Counted from the first letter of the stretch, positions 9,955-18,846 are shown. The stretch: 64,000 nt of DNA from DAOUBF01 sp034432795 (GCA_034432795.1 DAOUBF010000006.1:62001-126000), one strand, 5' to 3'. Program-made: numbers and translations. The notes: generated from the sequence alone by a model not told the origin.

Positions 9955-11046
9955 ATGGCTAAACAGTTACTCAAGGGCAACGAGGCGATTGCCGAGGCGG
10001 CGATTCGCGCTGGGGTGGAGGCCTATTTCGGCTATCCCATCACCCCGCAGACCGAGCTTTTGGAGTACATGGCGAAGCGCATGGTTGAGTTGGGCCGGGT
10101 GTTCCTCCAGGCCGAGAGCGAACTGGCCGCGATCAACATGGTCTACGGCGCGGCCTGCACCGGCGCGCGCGTGATGACCTCCTCCTCCAGCCCTGGCATC
10201 AGCCTGATGCAGGAGGGGCTGTCTTACATCGCCGGCTCCGAAGTGCCCTGCGTCATCGTCAACGTCATGCGCGGCGGGCCGGGCCTGGGCAATATTGCCC
10301 CCTCCCAGGGCGACTACTTCCAGGCGGTCAAGTTCGGCGGCCATGGCGACTTTCACCCTATCGTCCTGGCCCCCTCCACCGTGCAGGAGGCCATTGATCT
10401 GACGGTCCTCGCCTTTGACCTGGCCGAGAAGTACCGCACCATTGTCTACCTGCTCCTGGATGGCACGATCGGCCAGATGATGGAGCCGGCGGAATTGCCG
10501 CCCATGCAGCCGCTCAAACGGGAGCGCCCCGCTTGGGCACTGACCGGCGCCCAGGGCCGCCCCAAGAACATCATCTCGTCTATCTATCTGGTGCCCGAAG
10601 AACTGGAGGCCTTCAATCGTAAGCTCCAGGCCAAGCTGGACCTGATCCGCGCCAATGAAGTGCGTTATGAGGAGATGGATGTGGACGATGCCGAGGTGGT
10701 TGTCGTCGCCTTCGGCACCGCCGCCCGAATTGCTAAGAGCGCGATCAAGGCCGCCCGTGCCAATGGGATCAAGGCCGGCCTGTTGCGCCCCATCACCCTC
10801 TGGCCTTTCCCAGAGGAGCGCATCTCCCACCTGGCCGATAACGTAGATGCTTTCCTGGTGGTGGAGATGAACGCCGGGCAAATGCTGGAAGATGTGCGCC
10901 TGGCGGTGAGCGGTCAGGTGCCTGTGCGCTTCTACAACCGTATGGGTGGGGTCATCCCCCTCCCCGATGAGATCCTGGGGGCGATCCAGTCCATCCACGA
11001 TCAGATTCGGGTCACCCGGCCTGTGTTCCATGTGGAGGGCTTTTAG
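9955..11046 (+). CDS. 2-oxoacid:ferredoxin oxidoreductase, alpha subunit (VorB/KorA type)
   Basis: 363 residues. N-terminal pyrimidine-binding domain with GNEAIAEAAIRAGVEAYFGYPITPQ and the Thr-Ser rich VMTSSSSPGISLMQEG segment; C-terminal transketolase-C-like domain (VVAFGTAARI..., GLLRPITLWPFPE). With beta, gamma and delta it oxidatively decarboxylates a 2-oxoacid to acyl-CoA, reducing ferredoxin. Start ATG 9955, after AGGAGG; the upstream in-frame extension has no ribosome site. The GQMMEPAELPPM region resembles branched-chain (Vor) enzymes more than 2-oxoglutarate ones, but the two are hard to separate by eye. Confidence 0.93.
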   Translation: MAKQLLKGNEAIAEAAIRAGVEAYFGYPITPQTELLEYMAKRMVELGRVFLQAESELAAINMVYGAACTGARVMTSSSSPGISLMQEGLSYIAGSEVPCVIVNVMRGGPGLGNIAPSQGDYFQAVKFGGHGDFHPIVLAPSTVQEAIDLTVLAFDLAEKYRTIVYLLLDGTIGQMMEPAELPPMQPLKRERPAWALTGAQGRPKNIISSIYLVPEELEAFNRKLQAKLDLIRANEVRYEEMDVDDAEVVVVAFGTAARIAKSAIKAARANGIKAGLLRPITLWPFPEERISHLADNVDAFLVVEMNAGQMLEDVRLAVSGQVPVRFYNRMGGVIPLPDEILGAIQSIHDQIRVTRPVFHVEGF

Positions 11047-11061
11047 CAGGGAGGACGGAAG

Positions 11062-11096
11062 ATGGACGACGGACGACGGACAAGGGACAACGGACA
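11062..11096. repeat. GACGGACGACGG repeat (family C) at the start of the beta-subunit gene
   Basis: Runs of GACGGACGACGG type, also seen alone between genes at 18891-18940, 52073-52092 and 54827-54855. Here the repeat carries the ATG of the downstream gene. Confidence 0.7.
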
Positions 11097-11853
11097 TGAG
11101 GAGATCGTCTTCCAGCGACCGCGCGCGCTGAGTGACGTGGTCACCCACTACTGCCCGGGCTGCACGCATGGCATCGCCCACCGGCTGATTGCCGAGGTGA
11201 TTGACGAACTGGGCATCCAGGAGCGCACCATCGGCGTCGCACCCGTTGGCTGCGCCGTGTTCGCTTACAACTACTTTGATCTGGACTTCGCCGAGGCGGC
11301 TCATGGGCGCGCCCCGGCTATGGCTGTGGGCATTAAGCGTGTGCTGCCGGACCGGGTGGTGTTCACCTATCAGGGCGATGGCGACCTGGCGGCGATCGGC
11401 ACCGCCGAGATCATCCATGCGGCCACACGCGGCGAGAATATCACCACTATCTTCATTAACAATGCGATCTACGGCATGACAGGCGGCCAGATGGCGCCGA
11501 CCACCCTGCCCGGCCAGAAGACAACCTCTACGCCCTTCGGGCGCGATGTGGAACTGGCGGGGCTGCCCATCCGCATGGCAGAACTGCTGGCCACCCTGGA
11601 CGGCTCGGCCTACATCGTCCGCCGCAGTCTGCACGACGCGCGGGCCGTCAACGCCGCCAAGAAGGCCATCAAGACCGCCTTTCAGGTGCAACTCGCCGGC
11701 CTGGGCTTCTCTATGGTAGAGCTTCTCTCAAGCTGCCCCACCAACTGGGGCCTGACGCCGGTGGAGGCCCTGGCCTGGATCCGCGATACCATGCTCCCCT
11801 ACTACCCGCTGGGGGATTACAAGGTGTTGGATGAAGTGAAGCGGCTGACATAA
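11062..11853 (+). CDS. 2-oxoacid:ferredoxin oxidoreductase, beta (TPP-binding) subunit
   Basis: 263 residues. HYCPGCTHGIAHRL, the TPP motif GDGDLAAIGTAEIIHAA...NNAIYGMTGGQMAPTT and SCPTNWGL are all present; Cys in CPGC is a cluster ligand. The protein should naturally start close to EEIVFQRPRAL. The actual ATG (11062, after GGAGG) and the next ~11 codons (MDDGRRTRDNG) come from a GGACGACGGAC-type repeat that has merged with the gene start. It forms an operon with alpha (15-bp gap) and gamma. Confidence 0.93.
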   Translation: MDDGRRTRDNGHEEIVFQRPRALSDVVTHYCPGCTHGIAHRLIAEVIDELGIQERTIGVAPVGCAVFAYNYFDLDFAEAAHGRAPAMAVGIKRVLPDRVVFTYQGDGDLAAIGTAEIIHAATRGENITTIFINNAIYGMTGGQMAPTTLPGQKTTSTPFGRDVELAGLPIRMAELLATLDGSAYIVRRSLHDARAVNAAKKAIKTAFQVQLAGLGFSMVELLSSCPTNWGLTPVEALAWIRDTMLPYYPLGDYKVLDEVKRLT

Positions 11854-11855
11854 AC

Positions 11856-11879
11856 CGTCAAACGCCATCGCGTTTGACG
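11856..11879. repeat. 10-bp perfect hairpin between beta and gamma genes
   Basis: CGTCAAACGC-CATC-GCGTTTGACG, followed by a CATCACGCCTCACG tail. No T-run, so probably a dispersed palindrome or an mRNA-stability hairpin rather than a terminator. Related TGACG(T/C)TTCACGCC sequences lie at the ends of nuoI and nuoB. Confidence 0.75.
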
Positions 11880-11918
11880 CATCACGCCTCACGATTCAGG
11901 ATTCACAGGAGACACTCT

Positions 11919-12494
11919 ATGCACGAAGAAATCATCATCAGCGGCTTTGGCGGGCAGGGGGCGTTATTTGCCGGGCAACTGCTGGCCTATGCCGGCATGA
12001 ACGAGGGCAAACACGTCACCTGGATCCCCTCCTATGGGCCGGAGATGCGCGGCGGCACCGCCCACTGCACCGTGGTGATCTCGGATGAACCCATTGGCTC
12101 GCCCCTGGTTCGCCACCCCAGCGTGGCGATTGTGATGAACAATCCATCGTTGGACAAATATCAGCCTCTGGTCAAGCCCGGCGGTGTGCTGATCGTGAAT
12201 AGCTCGCTGATCACCCAGCCGATCACGCGAGAGGACATCCGTGTGGCGCTGATCCCGGCCAGCGCGGTGGCTGACGAGTTGGGGGATAGCCGGCTGATGA
12301 ACATCGTCCTGTTGGGCGCGCTGCTCGCGCTTGTGCCTATCCTCCCGCTAGAGGCCATTGACCGCGCCCTGGCCGACCATATTCCCGAACGCCACCGCCA
12401 CCTACTGCCGGCCAACATGCAGGCGCTGCGTCGCGGGGCCGCGCTGGCGATGGAAGGCCAGGCGGCACGCCCCCACCCGGTGCCCACCGGCTGA
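11919..12494 (+). CDS. 2-oxoacid:ferredoxin oxidoreductase, gamma subunit
   Basis: 191 residues. The start MHEEIIISGFGGQGALFAGQ has the GxGGQG loop typical of the gamma domain, and SYGPEMRGGTAHCTVVISD is diagnostic. Start 11919 is supported by AGGAGA at 7 nt; an earlier in-frame ATG (11874) lies within a hairpin repeat. It completes the delta-alpha-beta-gamma set. Confidence 0.93.
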   Translation: MHEEIIISGFGGQGALFAGQLLAYAGMNEGKHVTWIPSYGPEMRGGTAHCTVVISDEPIGSPLVRHPSVAIVMNNPSLDKYQPLVKPGGVLIVNSSLITQPITREDIRVALIPASAVADELGDSRLMNIVLLGALLALVPILPLEAIDRALADHIPERHRHLLPANMQALRRGAALAMEGQAARPHPVPTG

Positions 12495-12495
12495 A

Positions 12496-12664
12496 GTAGG
12501 GGCGCAATGCATCGCGCCCCTACCCCCCCACCCCAACCCTCCCCCACAGCGGGGGGAGGGAGTAAGTTCCCCCCCCTTGGATGGGGGAGAGGCAGGGAGG
12601 GGGTGAGAACCGGGCATTGGGCTGCAGGGTGAAAAGAGGTACTAACGGATTAGCCTTGTGGTTA
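12496..12664. repeat. cluster of three repeat types
   Basis: 12496-12523 is a GTAGGGGC...GCCCCTAC palindrome (family B). 12524-12605 is a family-A C-tract/G-tract block. 12638-12664 is a 27-nt sequence (starting GGTACTAACGGATTAGCC) repeated exactly at 47600-47626. The cluster separates the oxidoreductase operon from the CBS gene. Confidence 0.85.
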
Positions 12665-12715
12665 GAGGTTCTCGCCGGTAAACCGATAAATTATCTATTT
12701 AAGGAAGGTTGAAGG

Positions 12716-13159
12716 ATGGAGAAACGACTTGTCCGGGATTGGATGACCCCCAATCCGATCACAGTGAACAGCCGGACGCCGCTGCCCGACGCCCACCAGA
12801 TCATGATGACCCACCGTATCCGCCGCCTGCCGGTGGTGGATGACGGCGTGCTGGTGGGCATCGTCACGCGGGGCGACATTCGCGGCGCCCAACCCTCCGA
12901 GGCGACCAGCCTGAGCATCTATGAGATTCACTACCTGCTTTCCCGCCTCACCGTCGGTCAGATCATGTCCAGGCCGGTGATCACCGTGACGCCGGACATG
13001 ACCGTCCAGGCGGCAGCCGCGCTGATGCTCCAGCACAAAATCGCCGGCCTGCCCGTTGTGGAGGATGGCCGCGTCGTGGGCATCATCACGGAATCGGACA
13101 TCTTCCGCATGGTCGCCCAGGCCTGGGTGGAGGAGAAAGAGCCGATGGAATGGCGCTAA
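12716..13159 (+). CDS. CBS-domain pair protein
   Basis: 147 residues, two CBS motifs (about 8-60: VRDWMTPNPITV...RRLPVVDDGVLVGIVTRGDI; about 83-137: VGQIMSRPVITVTPDMTVQ...GLPVVEDGRVVGIITESDI). Stand-alone CBS pairs bind adenosyl ligands and report energy state. It has a good ribosome site (AAGGAAGG) and is followed at once by a terminator, so it is monocistronic or last in its unit. Together with the CBS gene at 17067 it brackets the amino-acid block; partner protein unknown. Confidence 0.9.
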   Translation: MEKRLVRDWMTPNPITVNSRTPLPDAHQIMMTHRIRRLPVVDDGVLVGIVTRGDIRGAQPSEATSLSIYEIHYLLSRLTVGQIMSRPVITVTPDMTVQAAAALMLQHKIAGLPVVEDGRVVGIITESDIFRMVAQAWVEEKEPMEWR

Positions 13160-13187
13160 AGACGGGGAAAGAAACCCCGTCTTTTTA
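13158..13187 (+). terminator. intrinsic terminator after the CBS gene
   Basis: AAAGACGGGG - AAAGAAA - CCCCGTCTTT followed by TT: a 10-bp stem with a T-run (13182-13186). The stem begins inside the stop codon region of the CBS gene. Confidence 0.92.
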
Positions 13188-13251
13188 TCGTCCGAACCGC
13201 GCACAACGCCCTGCCCGGTGCGGATGGTTTGAGCAAAGGAGACATCACCCC

Positions 13252-14502
13252 ATGACGACACCCTGGACCAAGCGTTACGCACAACGCACCCACTGGGTAT
13301 CCAGTTCCACCATTCGTGAGCTATTGAAGCTCACCGAGAAAGGGGACATCATCTCATTCGCTGGCGGGCTGCCGGCGCCGGAGGTCTTCCCGGTGGAGCA
13401 GTTTCAGGCCGCCTGCCGCAAGGTATTGGAGGAGATGGGGCCTAAGGCGCTGCAATACGGCGCCACCGAGGGCTACATCCCCTTGCGCGAGATGATCATC
13501 CGACACATGGCCCGCTACAGCATCAAGGTCGGCCTGGAAAATGTGCTGATCACCAGCGGCTCGCAGCAGGCCCTGGACCTGATCGGCAGGTTGCTGATCA
13601 ATCCGGGTGACCGTATCCTGGTGGAAGAGCCGACCTATCTGGGCGCGCTTCAGGCCTTCAACGCCTACCAGGCCGAGTACGTCACCGTGCCGGTTGACGA
13701 CGAAGGGCTGTGTGTGGCCCGGCTGGAGGAGGCGCTGCGCGCCGGCCCCAAGTTCATGTACATCCTGCCCAACTTTCAGAACCCCGCCGGTGTCACGCTC
13801 TCGCTCAGGCGGCGCATTGAAGTGGTGGAGCTGGCCGAGCGCTATGGCGTGCCCATCGTAGAAGATGATCCCTATGGCCAGTTGCGCTACGAAGGCCACC
13901 ACATCAAGCCATTGGTGGTACTTGACTCCGAGCGCTTAAACGGCCATAATGGGCCACGCTACAGCGGCAACGTTATCTACCTGAGCACGTTCAGCAAGAC
14001 GCTCGCGCCCGGCCTGCGCCTGGGCTGGGTGGTCGCGCCGGAGGAGGTCATCGCCAAGCTGGTGCAACTCAAGCAGGGCATGGACCTGCACACCAGCACG
14101 TTTAATCAGATGGTCGCCTACGAGGTGGCGCGTGGTGGCTTCCTGGATGAGCACGTGCGCCTGATCCGGCGCGTCTATCGCGAGCGGCGCGACGTCATGC
14201 TGGCGGCGCTGGAACGCTATTTCCCACCGGGTGTGCGCTGGACACATCCCCAGGGTGGCCTGTTCCTGTGGGTCACCCTGCCTGAAGGAGTAGATACGAC
14301 GGAGATGCTGCCGCAGGCGATTGAAGAAAAGGTCGCCTATGTGCCGGGCGCGGATTTCTTCGCCCTGGGCGGAGGCCACAACACCATGCGGCTGAACTTC
14401 TCCAACGCCTGCCCGGAGAGGATTGAAGAGGGCATCCGGCGGCTGGCCCGCGTGGTGGCCAGGCAACTGGAGCTAGAAATGTCAGGAGCCGGTAGCCGGT
14501 AG
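13252..14502 (+). CDS. PLP-dependent aminotransferase, LysN/2-aminoadipate transaminase-like
   Basis: 416 residues, fold-type I. STIRELLKLTEKGDIISFAGGLPAPEVFP near the start, Asp205 and Tyr208 (VEDDPYG), and Schiff-base Lys249 (STFSKTLAPGLRLGW). It lacks the GntR helix-turn-helix of MocR regulators. It closely resembles Thermus LysN, which transaminates 2-aminoadipate and also leucine-type substrates. With the Vor/Kor genes upstream it could feed amino acids as 2-oxoacids into the ferredoxin oxidoreductase. Start 13252 has AAAGGAG upstream; the reading frame extends further 5' but through the terminator. Confidence 0.88.
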   Translation: MTTPWTKRYAQRTHWVSSSTIRELLKLTEKGDIISFAGGLPAPEVFPVEQFQAACRKVLEEMGPKALQYGATEGYIPLREMIIRHMARYSIKVGLENVLITSGSQQALDLIGRLLINPGDRILVEEPTYLGALQAFNAYQAEYVTVPVDDEGLCVARLEEALRAGPKFMYILPNFQNPAGVTLSLRRRIEVVELAERYGVPIVEDDPYGQLRYEGHHIKPLVVLDSERLNGHNGPRYSGNVIYLSTFSKTLAPGLRLGWVVAPEEVIAKLVQLKQGMDLHTSTFNQMVAYEVARGGFLDEHVRLIRRVYRERRDVMLAALERYFPPGVRWTHPQGGLFLWVTLPEGVDTTEMLPQAIEEKVAYVPGADFFALGGGHNTMRLNFSNACPERIEEGIRRLARVVARQLELEMSGAGSR

Positions 14503-14526
14503 GGGGACGGCGCGCCGTGCCCCTAC
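14499..14526. repeat. GTAGGGG...CCCCTAC palindrome (family B)
   Basis: 28-nt near-perfect palindrome (one mismatch) centred on GGCGCGCC. It overlaps the stop codon region of the aminotransferase and lies 16 bp before alanine dehydrogenase. Confidence 0.85.
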
Positions 14527-14542
14527 GGGAGACGGAGGCAGT

Positions 14543-15682
14543 ATGAACATCGGTGTTCCCAAAGAGCGCCGTCCTTACGAGAACCGCGTGGGCCTGACGC
14601 CCATCGGGGTGGAGTTGCTCACGCAGCGCGGCCACCGCTGTTACGTGGAGCGGGGCGCAGGCGTGGGCAGCGGCTTCACGGATGAGGACTACGCCCGCGC
14701 CGGCGCCACGATCGTCTATGAGGCCGAGGAAGCCTTCGCGCGGGCCGACCTGGTGCTCAAGGCCACGCGTCCCTTGCAAAGCGAGTTGGAATGGCTGCAC
14801 GAGGGGCAGGTGATCACCGGCTTTCTGCACCTGGCCTCGGCGCAGCGGGCCAAGATTGAGACCCTGCTGGAGCGCAAGGTCGCGGCGATAGCCTACGAAA
14901 CCATCCAGCTTGACGATGGCACACTGCCCGTGCTCAAGCCCATGAGCCAGCTTGCCGGGCGTATGGCGCCCCAGGTGGCCGCGCGGCTGCTGCAGAACGA
15001 CTACGGCGGTAAAGGCATCTTGCTGGGCGGCGTCCCCGGCGTGCCCCCGGCGGAGGTGGTCATTGTAGGCGCGGGCGTGGTGGGGACAAATGCGGCGGCG
15101 GCCTTCCTGGGCCTGGGCGCGCATGTCACCCTGTTGGACCACAACCTGGCGCGTCTCCAGGAGGTGGACCAGCAGTTCCAGGGGCGGCTGGTGACGATGG
15201 TCTCGCACACGTTTAACCTGGAGCGCGTCTGTCGCTATGCCGATGTGCTCATCGGCTGCGTGCTTGTGCCAGGCGCACGCGCCCCCATCCTGATCACGCG
15301 CAAGATGGTGGCCTCCATGAAGCCGCGCTCGGTCATCCTGGACATCTCCATTGACCAGGGCGGCTGCGTGGAGACCAGCCGCCCTATGCATCACGGGATG
15401 CCCACGTTTGTGGAAGAGGGTGTGATCCACTACTGCGTGCCCAATATGCCCGGCGTCATCGCCCGCACGGCGACGCACGCCTTCCAGAACGCGGCCTGGC
15501 CCTACATCCAGGCCATCGCCGATCACGGGCTGGAAGCGGCGGTGGCCGCTGACCCGGCGCTGGCGCGCGGCCTGAACACCTACAATGGCGAGATCAAGAA
15601 CCCCGTCCTGGCAGAAGCCTTCGCCAATAAGCAGCCTGCCTCTGACGGGAAAGGGAGCAGCTATGCCCGGCTGGATGACTGA
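14543..15682 (+). CDS. ald: Alanine dehydrogenase
   Basis: 379 residues. IGVPKERRPYENRVGLTP at the N-terminus, the active-site His region GFLHLAS, GILLGGVPGVPPAEVVIVGAGVVG (NAD-binding Rossmann start) and DISIDQGGCVETSRP near 270 are typical of Ald. It interconverts L-alanine and pyruvate with NAD+/NH4+. In this cluster it could regenerate pyruvate or glutamate acceptors for transamination. Normal length. The CoA-transferase start lies 20 nt inside its 3' end, implying coupled translation. Confidence 0.88.
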   Translation: MNIGVPKERRPYENRVGLTPIGVELLTQRGHRCYVERGAGVGSGFTDEDYARAGATIVYEAEEAFARADLVLKATRPLQSELEWLHEGQVITGFLHLASAQRAKIETLLERKVAAIAYETIQLDDGTLPVLKPMSQLAGRMAPQVAARLLQNDYGGKGILLGGVPGVPPAEVVIVGAGVVGTNAAAAFLGLGAHVTLLDHNLARLQEVDQQFQGRLVTMVSHTFNLERVCRYADVLIGCVLVPGARAPILITRKMVASMKPRSVILDISIDQGGCVETSRPMHHGMPTFVEEGVIHYCVPNMPGVIARTATHAFQNAAWPYIQAIADHGLEAAVAADPALARGLNTYNGEIKNPVLAEAFANKQPASDGKGSSYARLDD

Positions 15683-16955
15683 GTACCGCAGTAAGATATG
15701 CACCGCCCAGCAGGCCGCCGCGGCCATCCAGTCGGGCCAGCGCGTGTTCCTGACCGGCAACTGTTCGGTGCCCCAGAAGGTGCTGGCAGCGCTGGTGGAC
15801 CGTGCCCAGGAGTTGCATGATGTGGAGATCGTCCAGGTGCTCACCGTCGGCCCGGCAGCCTATGTCCAGCCGGGCATGGAGAAGCACATCCGCGTCAACA
15901 CCCTGTTCATCAGCGACAACGTGCGCGACGCCGTCAATGAAGGCCGCGCCGACTTCACCCCCTGCTTCCTCTCGGAGATCCCCCGCCTGTTTCGCTCTGG
16001 CAGGCTGCCCATTGACGTGGCCCTGATCCACGTCTCGCCCCCGGATGAGCACGGCTTCTGCTCCTTTGGCGTAGAGGTGGGCGTGACCAAGACCGCCGCC
16101 CAGACGGCCAGGGTCGTCATCGCCGAGGTCAACGAGCACATGCCGCGCACGCTGGGCGATAGTTTCATCCACATCTCCAAGCTAAGCTATATCGTGCCGG
16201 TGAACTACCCCCTGCCGGAGTTGCCCATGAGCAAGGCTTCCCCCTTGCAGGAAGCGATTGGCCGCCACGTGGCCTCCCTCATCCCCGATGGGGCTACGCT
16301 GCAAATGGGCATCGGGGGCATCCCCGACGGTGTGCTGGCGGCCCTGCGCGACAAGAAAGACTTGGGCGTCCACACCGAGCTATTCTCAGACGGGATCATT
16401 GACCTGGTGGAGGCTGGGGTAATCACCAACGAGAAGAAGACGTTGCATCCGGGGAAGATCATCGCCGGCTTCGTCCTGGGGACGCAACGCCTATATGAGT
16501 TCGTCCACGATAACCCTATCATTGAGTTGCATCCCACCGAGTACGTCAACGACCCCTTCATCATCGCCCAGAACGATAACATGGTGGCGATCAACTCGGC
16601 GATTGAGGTGGACCTGACCGGGCAGGTGTGCGCGGATTCCATCGGCAGTCGGCTGTACAGCGGTGTGGGGGGGCAACTAGACTTCATTCGCGGCGCGGCG
16701 CGCTCCAAAGGCGGCAGGCCGATCATTGCCCTGCCCTCTACCGCCAAAGGCCAGAGCCGCATCGTGGCGCAGCTTAAGCCGGGCGCGGGGGTGACCACCA
16801 CGCGCAACGACGTGCACTACGTGGTCACCGAATACGGCATCGCCGACCTGTATGGCAAGACGATCCGCCAGCGCGCCCGCGCTCTGATTGACATTGCCCA
16901 CCCCGACTTCCGTGAGGCACTGGAACGGGCCGCGCACGAACTGCGCTATCTGTAG
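15663..16955 (+). CDS. Acetyl-CoA hydrolase/CoA-transferase (4-hydroxybutyrate/butyryl CoA-transferase type)
   Basis: 430 residues of the class I CoA-transferase Cat/AbfT group. HTELFSDG carries Glu239, the expected acyl-CoA ester-forming glutamate, and QLDFIRGAARSKGG, DVHYVVTEYGIADL and IAHPDFREALERAAHEL are conserved blocks. It would exchange CoA between the acyl-CoA made by the ferredoxin oxidoreductase and acetate or another acid, ending the amino-acid degradation route. Start 15663 (MPGWMTEYRS) has AAGGGAG upstream and overlaps ald. Confidence 0.9.
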   Translation: MPGWMTEYRSKICTAQQAAAAIQSGQRVFLTGNCSVPQKVLAALVDRAQELHDVEIVQVLTVGPAAYVQPGMEKHIRVNTLFISDNVRDAVNEGRADFTPCFLSEIPRLFRSGRLPIDVALIHVSPPDEHGFCSFGVEVGVTKTAAQTARVVIAEVNEHMPRTLGDSFIHISKLSYIVPVNYPLPELPMSKASPLQEAIGRHVASLIPDGATLQMGIGGIPDGVLAALRDKKDLGVHTELFSDGIIDLVEAGVITNEKKTLHPGKIIAGFVLGTQRLYEFVHDNPIIELHPTEYVNDPFIIAQNDNMVAINSAIEVDLTGQVCADSIGSRLYSGVGGQLDFIRGAARSKGGRPIIALPSTAKGQSRIVAQLKPGAGVTTTRNDVHYVVTEYGIADLYGKTIRQRARALIDIAHPDFREALERAAHELRYL

Positions 16956-16989
16956 GGGACGAAGGACAGTGACGGAAGACGGAACCAGA

Positions 16990-17007
16990 ACCGGGCTAAA
17001 GCCCGGT
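16990..17007. repeat. CCGGGCT hairpin in a repeat-filled gap
   Basis: ACCGGGCT-AA-AGCCCGGT, inside a 111-bp gap that also carries family-C triplets (GACGGAAGACGG). No gene seen in the gap. Confidence 0.6.
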
Positions 17008-17066
17008 ACTGGGCCGTCCATCGTCGGGCGCGTAGCGCCCATTCCGTATGCGAAAGGGAGCGGAAG

Positions 17067-17543
17067 ATGAAAGCCCGCGACATTATGACCACCGAGGTCA
17101 TCACGGTCCGACCGGAGACACCGGTCAACGAGGTGGCCCGCCTGATGATTGAGCACAACATCAGCGGCCTGCCTGTGGTGGATGAAGAGGGGAGCGTCAT
17201 CGGCGTGATTACGGAGTTGGACCTGGTGGTGCGCAATGCCCGCCTGCATCTGCCCACCTTCATCCAAATTCTGGATGCCCAGATTTACCTGGAGACCCCT
17301 GGCCGCTACCGCGAGCGGCTGCGCCATATGCTGGGCACGCAGGCGCAGGACATCATGTCCTCCCCGGCGGTCACGGTCAGCCCGGACACCGAGTTGGAAG
17401 ACGTCGCCGACCTGATGGTCCACCGCCGGGTGAACCCCGTGCCGGTGGTAGACGTCCACGGGCGGCCGGTGGGCATCATCAGCCGCTCCGACATCGTGCG
17501 CCTGATGGTTCAACCCTCAACCCCAGAGAACGAAGGAGGATAA
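17067..17543 (+). CDS. CBS-domain pair protein
   Basis: 158 residues, two CBS motifs (KARDIMTTEVITVRP...GLPVVDEEGSVIGVITELDLV; AQDIMSSPAVTVSP...PVPVVDVHGRPVGIISRSDIVRLM) separated by a ~30-residue insert. Likely an adenylate-sensing regulator of unknown target. AAAGGGAG-type ribosome site; the iminopeptidase follows 10 bp later. Confidence 0.9.
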   Translation: MKARDIMTTEVITVRPETPVNEVARLMIEHNISGLPVVDEEGSVIGVITELDLVVRNARLHLPTFIQILDAQIYLETPGRYRERLRHMLGTQAQDIMSSPAVTVSPDTELEDVADLMVHRRVNPVPVVDVHGRPVGIISRSDIVRLMVQPSTPENEGG

Positions 17544-17553
17544 TCTGGCCGCC

Positions 17554-18846
17554 ATGCGGATACGCACGCATCGTCTCCCTGGTCTCGTCTTGACCGATAT
17601 GGAGTTCCAGGTCCCCCTGGACCACAGCCAGCCTGATGAGCCACAGATCACGGTTTTTGCGCGGGAGGCCGTGGCGCCAGACAAAGAGGGGGCCGACCTG
17701 CCCTGGCTGCTGTTCTTCCAGGGCGGCCCCGGCTTCGGCGCCCCCCGCCCACTGGGCAACGCAGGCTGGCTCAAGCGCGCCCTCCAGGACTACCGCGTGC
17801 TGTTGCTGGACCAGCGCGGCACTGGCCGCAGCACGCCGCTGACTTTCCAGACCCTGGCCCGCCTGGATAGCCCCCAGGCCCAGGCCGATGTTCTCAAGCA
17901 CTTCCGCGCCGATGCCATCGTGCGCGACGCCGAATGCATCCGCCGCGAGTTACTCGGCGAGGAAGGCCAGTGGAGCGTGTTAGGGCAGAGCTTCGGTGGC
18001 TTCTGCGCCACGCATTACCTCTCGGCGGCGCCGCAGGGGCTGCGGGAAGTCATGATCACCGGGGGACTGCCCCCACTGAATCGCTCCGCCGACGACATCT
18101 ACCGCGCCACCTATCAGCGCGTGCTGGAGAAGAACTATCTGTACTATGAGCGCTACCCAGAGGATGCCGAACTCGCCCAGGAGATCGCCACCTTTTTAGC
18201 CGATCACGATGTACACCTGCCCGGCGGTGGGCGCCTCTCGCCCCGGCGCTTTCAGCAACTGGGCATCCACTTCGGCATGAGCGATGGCTTTGAGCGGGTG
18301 CACTACCTGCTGGAAAACGCCTTCGTGGAGGGGGCCAGCGGGCGCGAACTCAGCTACACCTTCCTGCGCGAGTTGGAGTCCATGTTCGCCTTTGAGACCA
18401 ACCCCATCTATGCGCTGCTCCACGAGGCGGAGTACTGCCAGGAAGAGGCCTCCAACTGGTCGGCGGAGCGCATCCGCGCCGAATATCCCCAGTTTGACTG
18501 GGCGCCGGGCAAGCCCCTCCTGTTCACCGGTGAGATGGTTTACCCCTGGATGTTTGAGGAGTATGAGCGCCTGCGCCCGCTCAAGCAAGCTGCCGACATT
18601 CTGGCCGCCTATGACGGCTGGCCGCGCCTGTACGACGTGGCCACGCTCCAGGCCAACACCGTCCCCTGCGCCGCCGTCGTCTACTATAACGATATGTACG
18701 TTGAGCGAACCTTCTCCGAAGAGACGGCGCGCACCATCCGCGGGCTTAAGCTGTGGGTGACGAACGAATATGAGCACAACGGCCTGCGCGCCGACGGCGA
18801 GCGCCTGTTGGGTCGCCTGATCGCCATGCTGCGCGGCGAGATTTAG
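17554..18846 (+). CDS. Proline iminopeptidase-like alpha/beta hydrolase (peptidase S33)
   Basis: 430 residues. Oxyanion motif GGPG (57-60), DQRGTGRS, and nucleophile Ser146 in GQSFGG are the S33 signature; acid and His are expected near the C-terminus (NEYEHNGLRADG). It releases N-terminal proline or other residues from peptides, feeding the amino-acid block. No signal peptide, so cytoplasmic. Start: ATG 17554 is 14 nt from AAGGAGG, whereas a CTG at 17545 sits at the better 6-nt distance. The true start may be CTG with three extra residues. Confidence 0.9.
   Translation: MRIRTHRLPGLVLTDMEFQVPLDHSQPDEPQITVFAREAVAPDKEGADLPWLLFFQGGPGFGAPRPLGNAGWLKRALQDYRVLLLDQRGTGRSTPLTFQTLARLDSPQAQADVLKHFRADAIVRDAECIRRELLGEEGQWSVLGQSFGGFCATHYLSAAPQGLREVMITGGLPPLNRSADDIYRATYQRVLEKNYLYYERYPEDAELAQEIATFLADHDVHLPGGGRLSPRRFQQLGIHFGMSDGFERVHYLLENAFVEGASGRELSYTFLRELESMFAFETNPIYALLHEAEYCQEEASNWSAERIRAEYPQFDWAPGKPLLFTGEMVYPWMFEEYERLRPLKQAADILAAYDGWPRLYDVATLQANTVPCAAVVYYNDMYVERTFSEETARTIRGLKLWVTNEYEHNGLRADGERLLGRLIAMLRGEI

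Noticed and set aside
9967..11691. Minus-strand open frame (574 codons) opposite the ferredoxin oxidoreductase alpha and beta genes
   Set aside because: Same antisense artefact; the plus-strand genes have clear motifs and ribosome sites.
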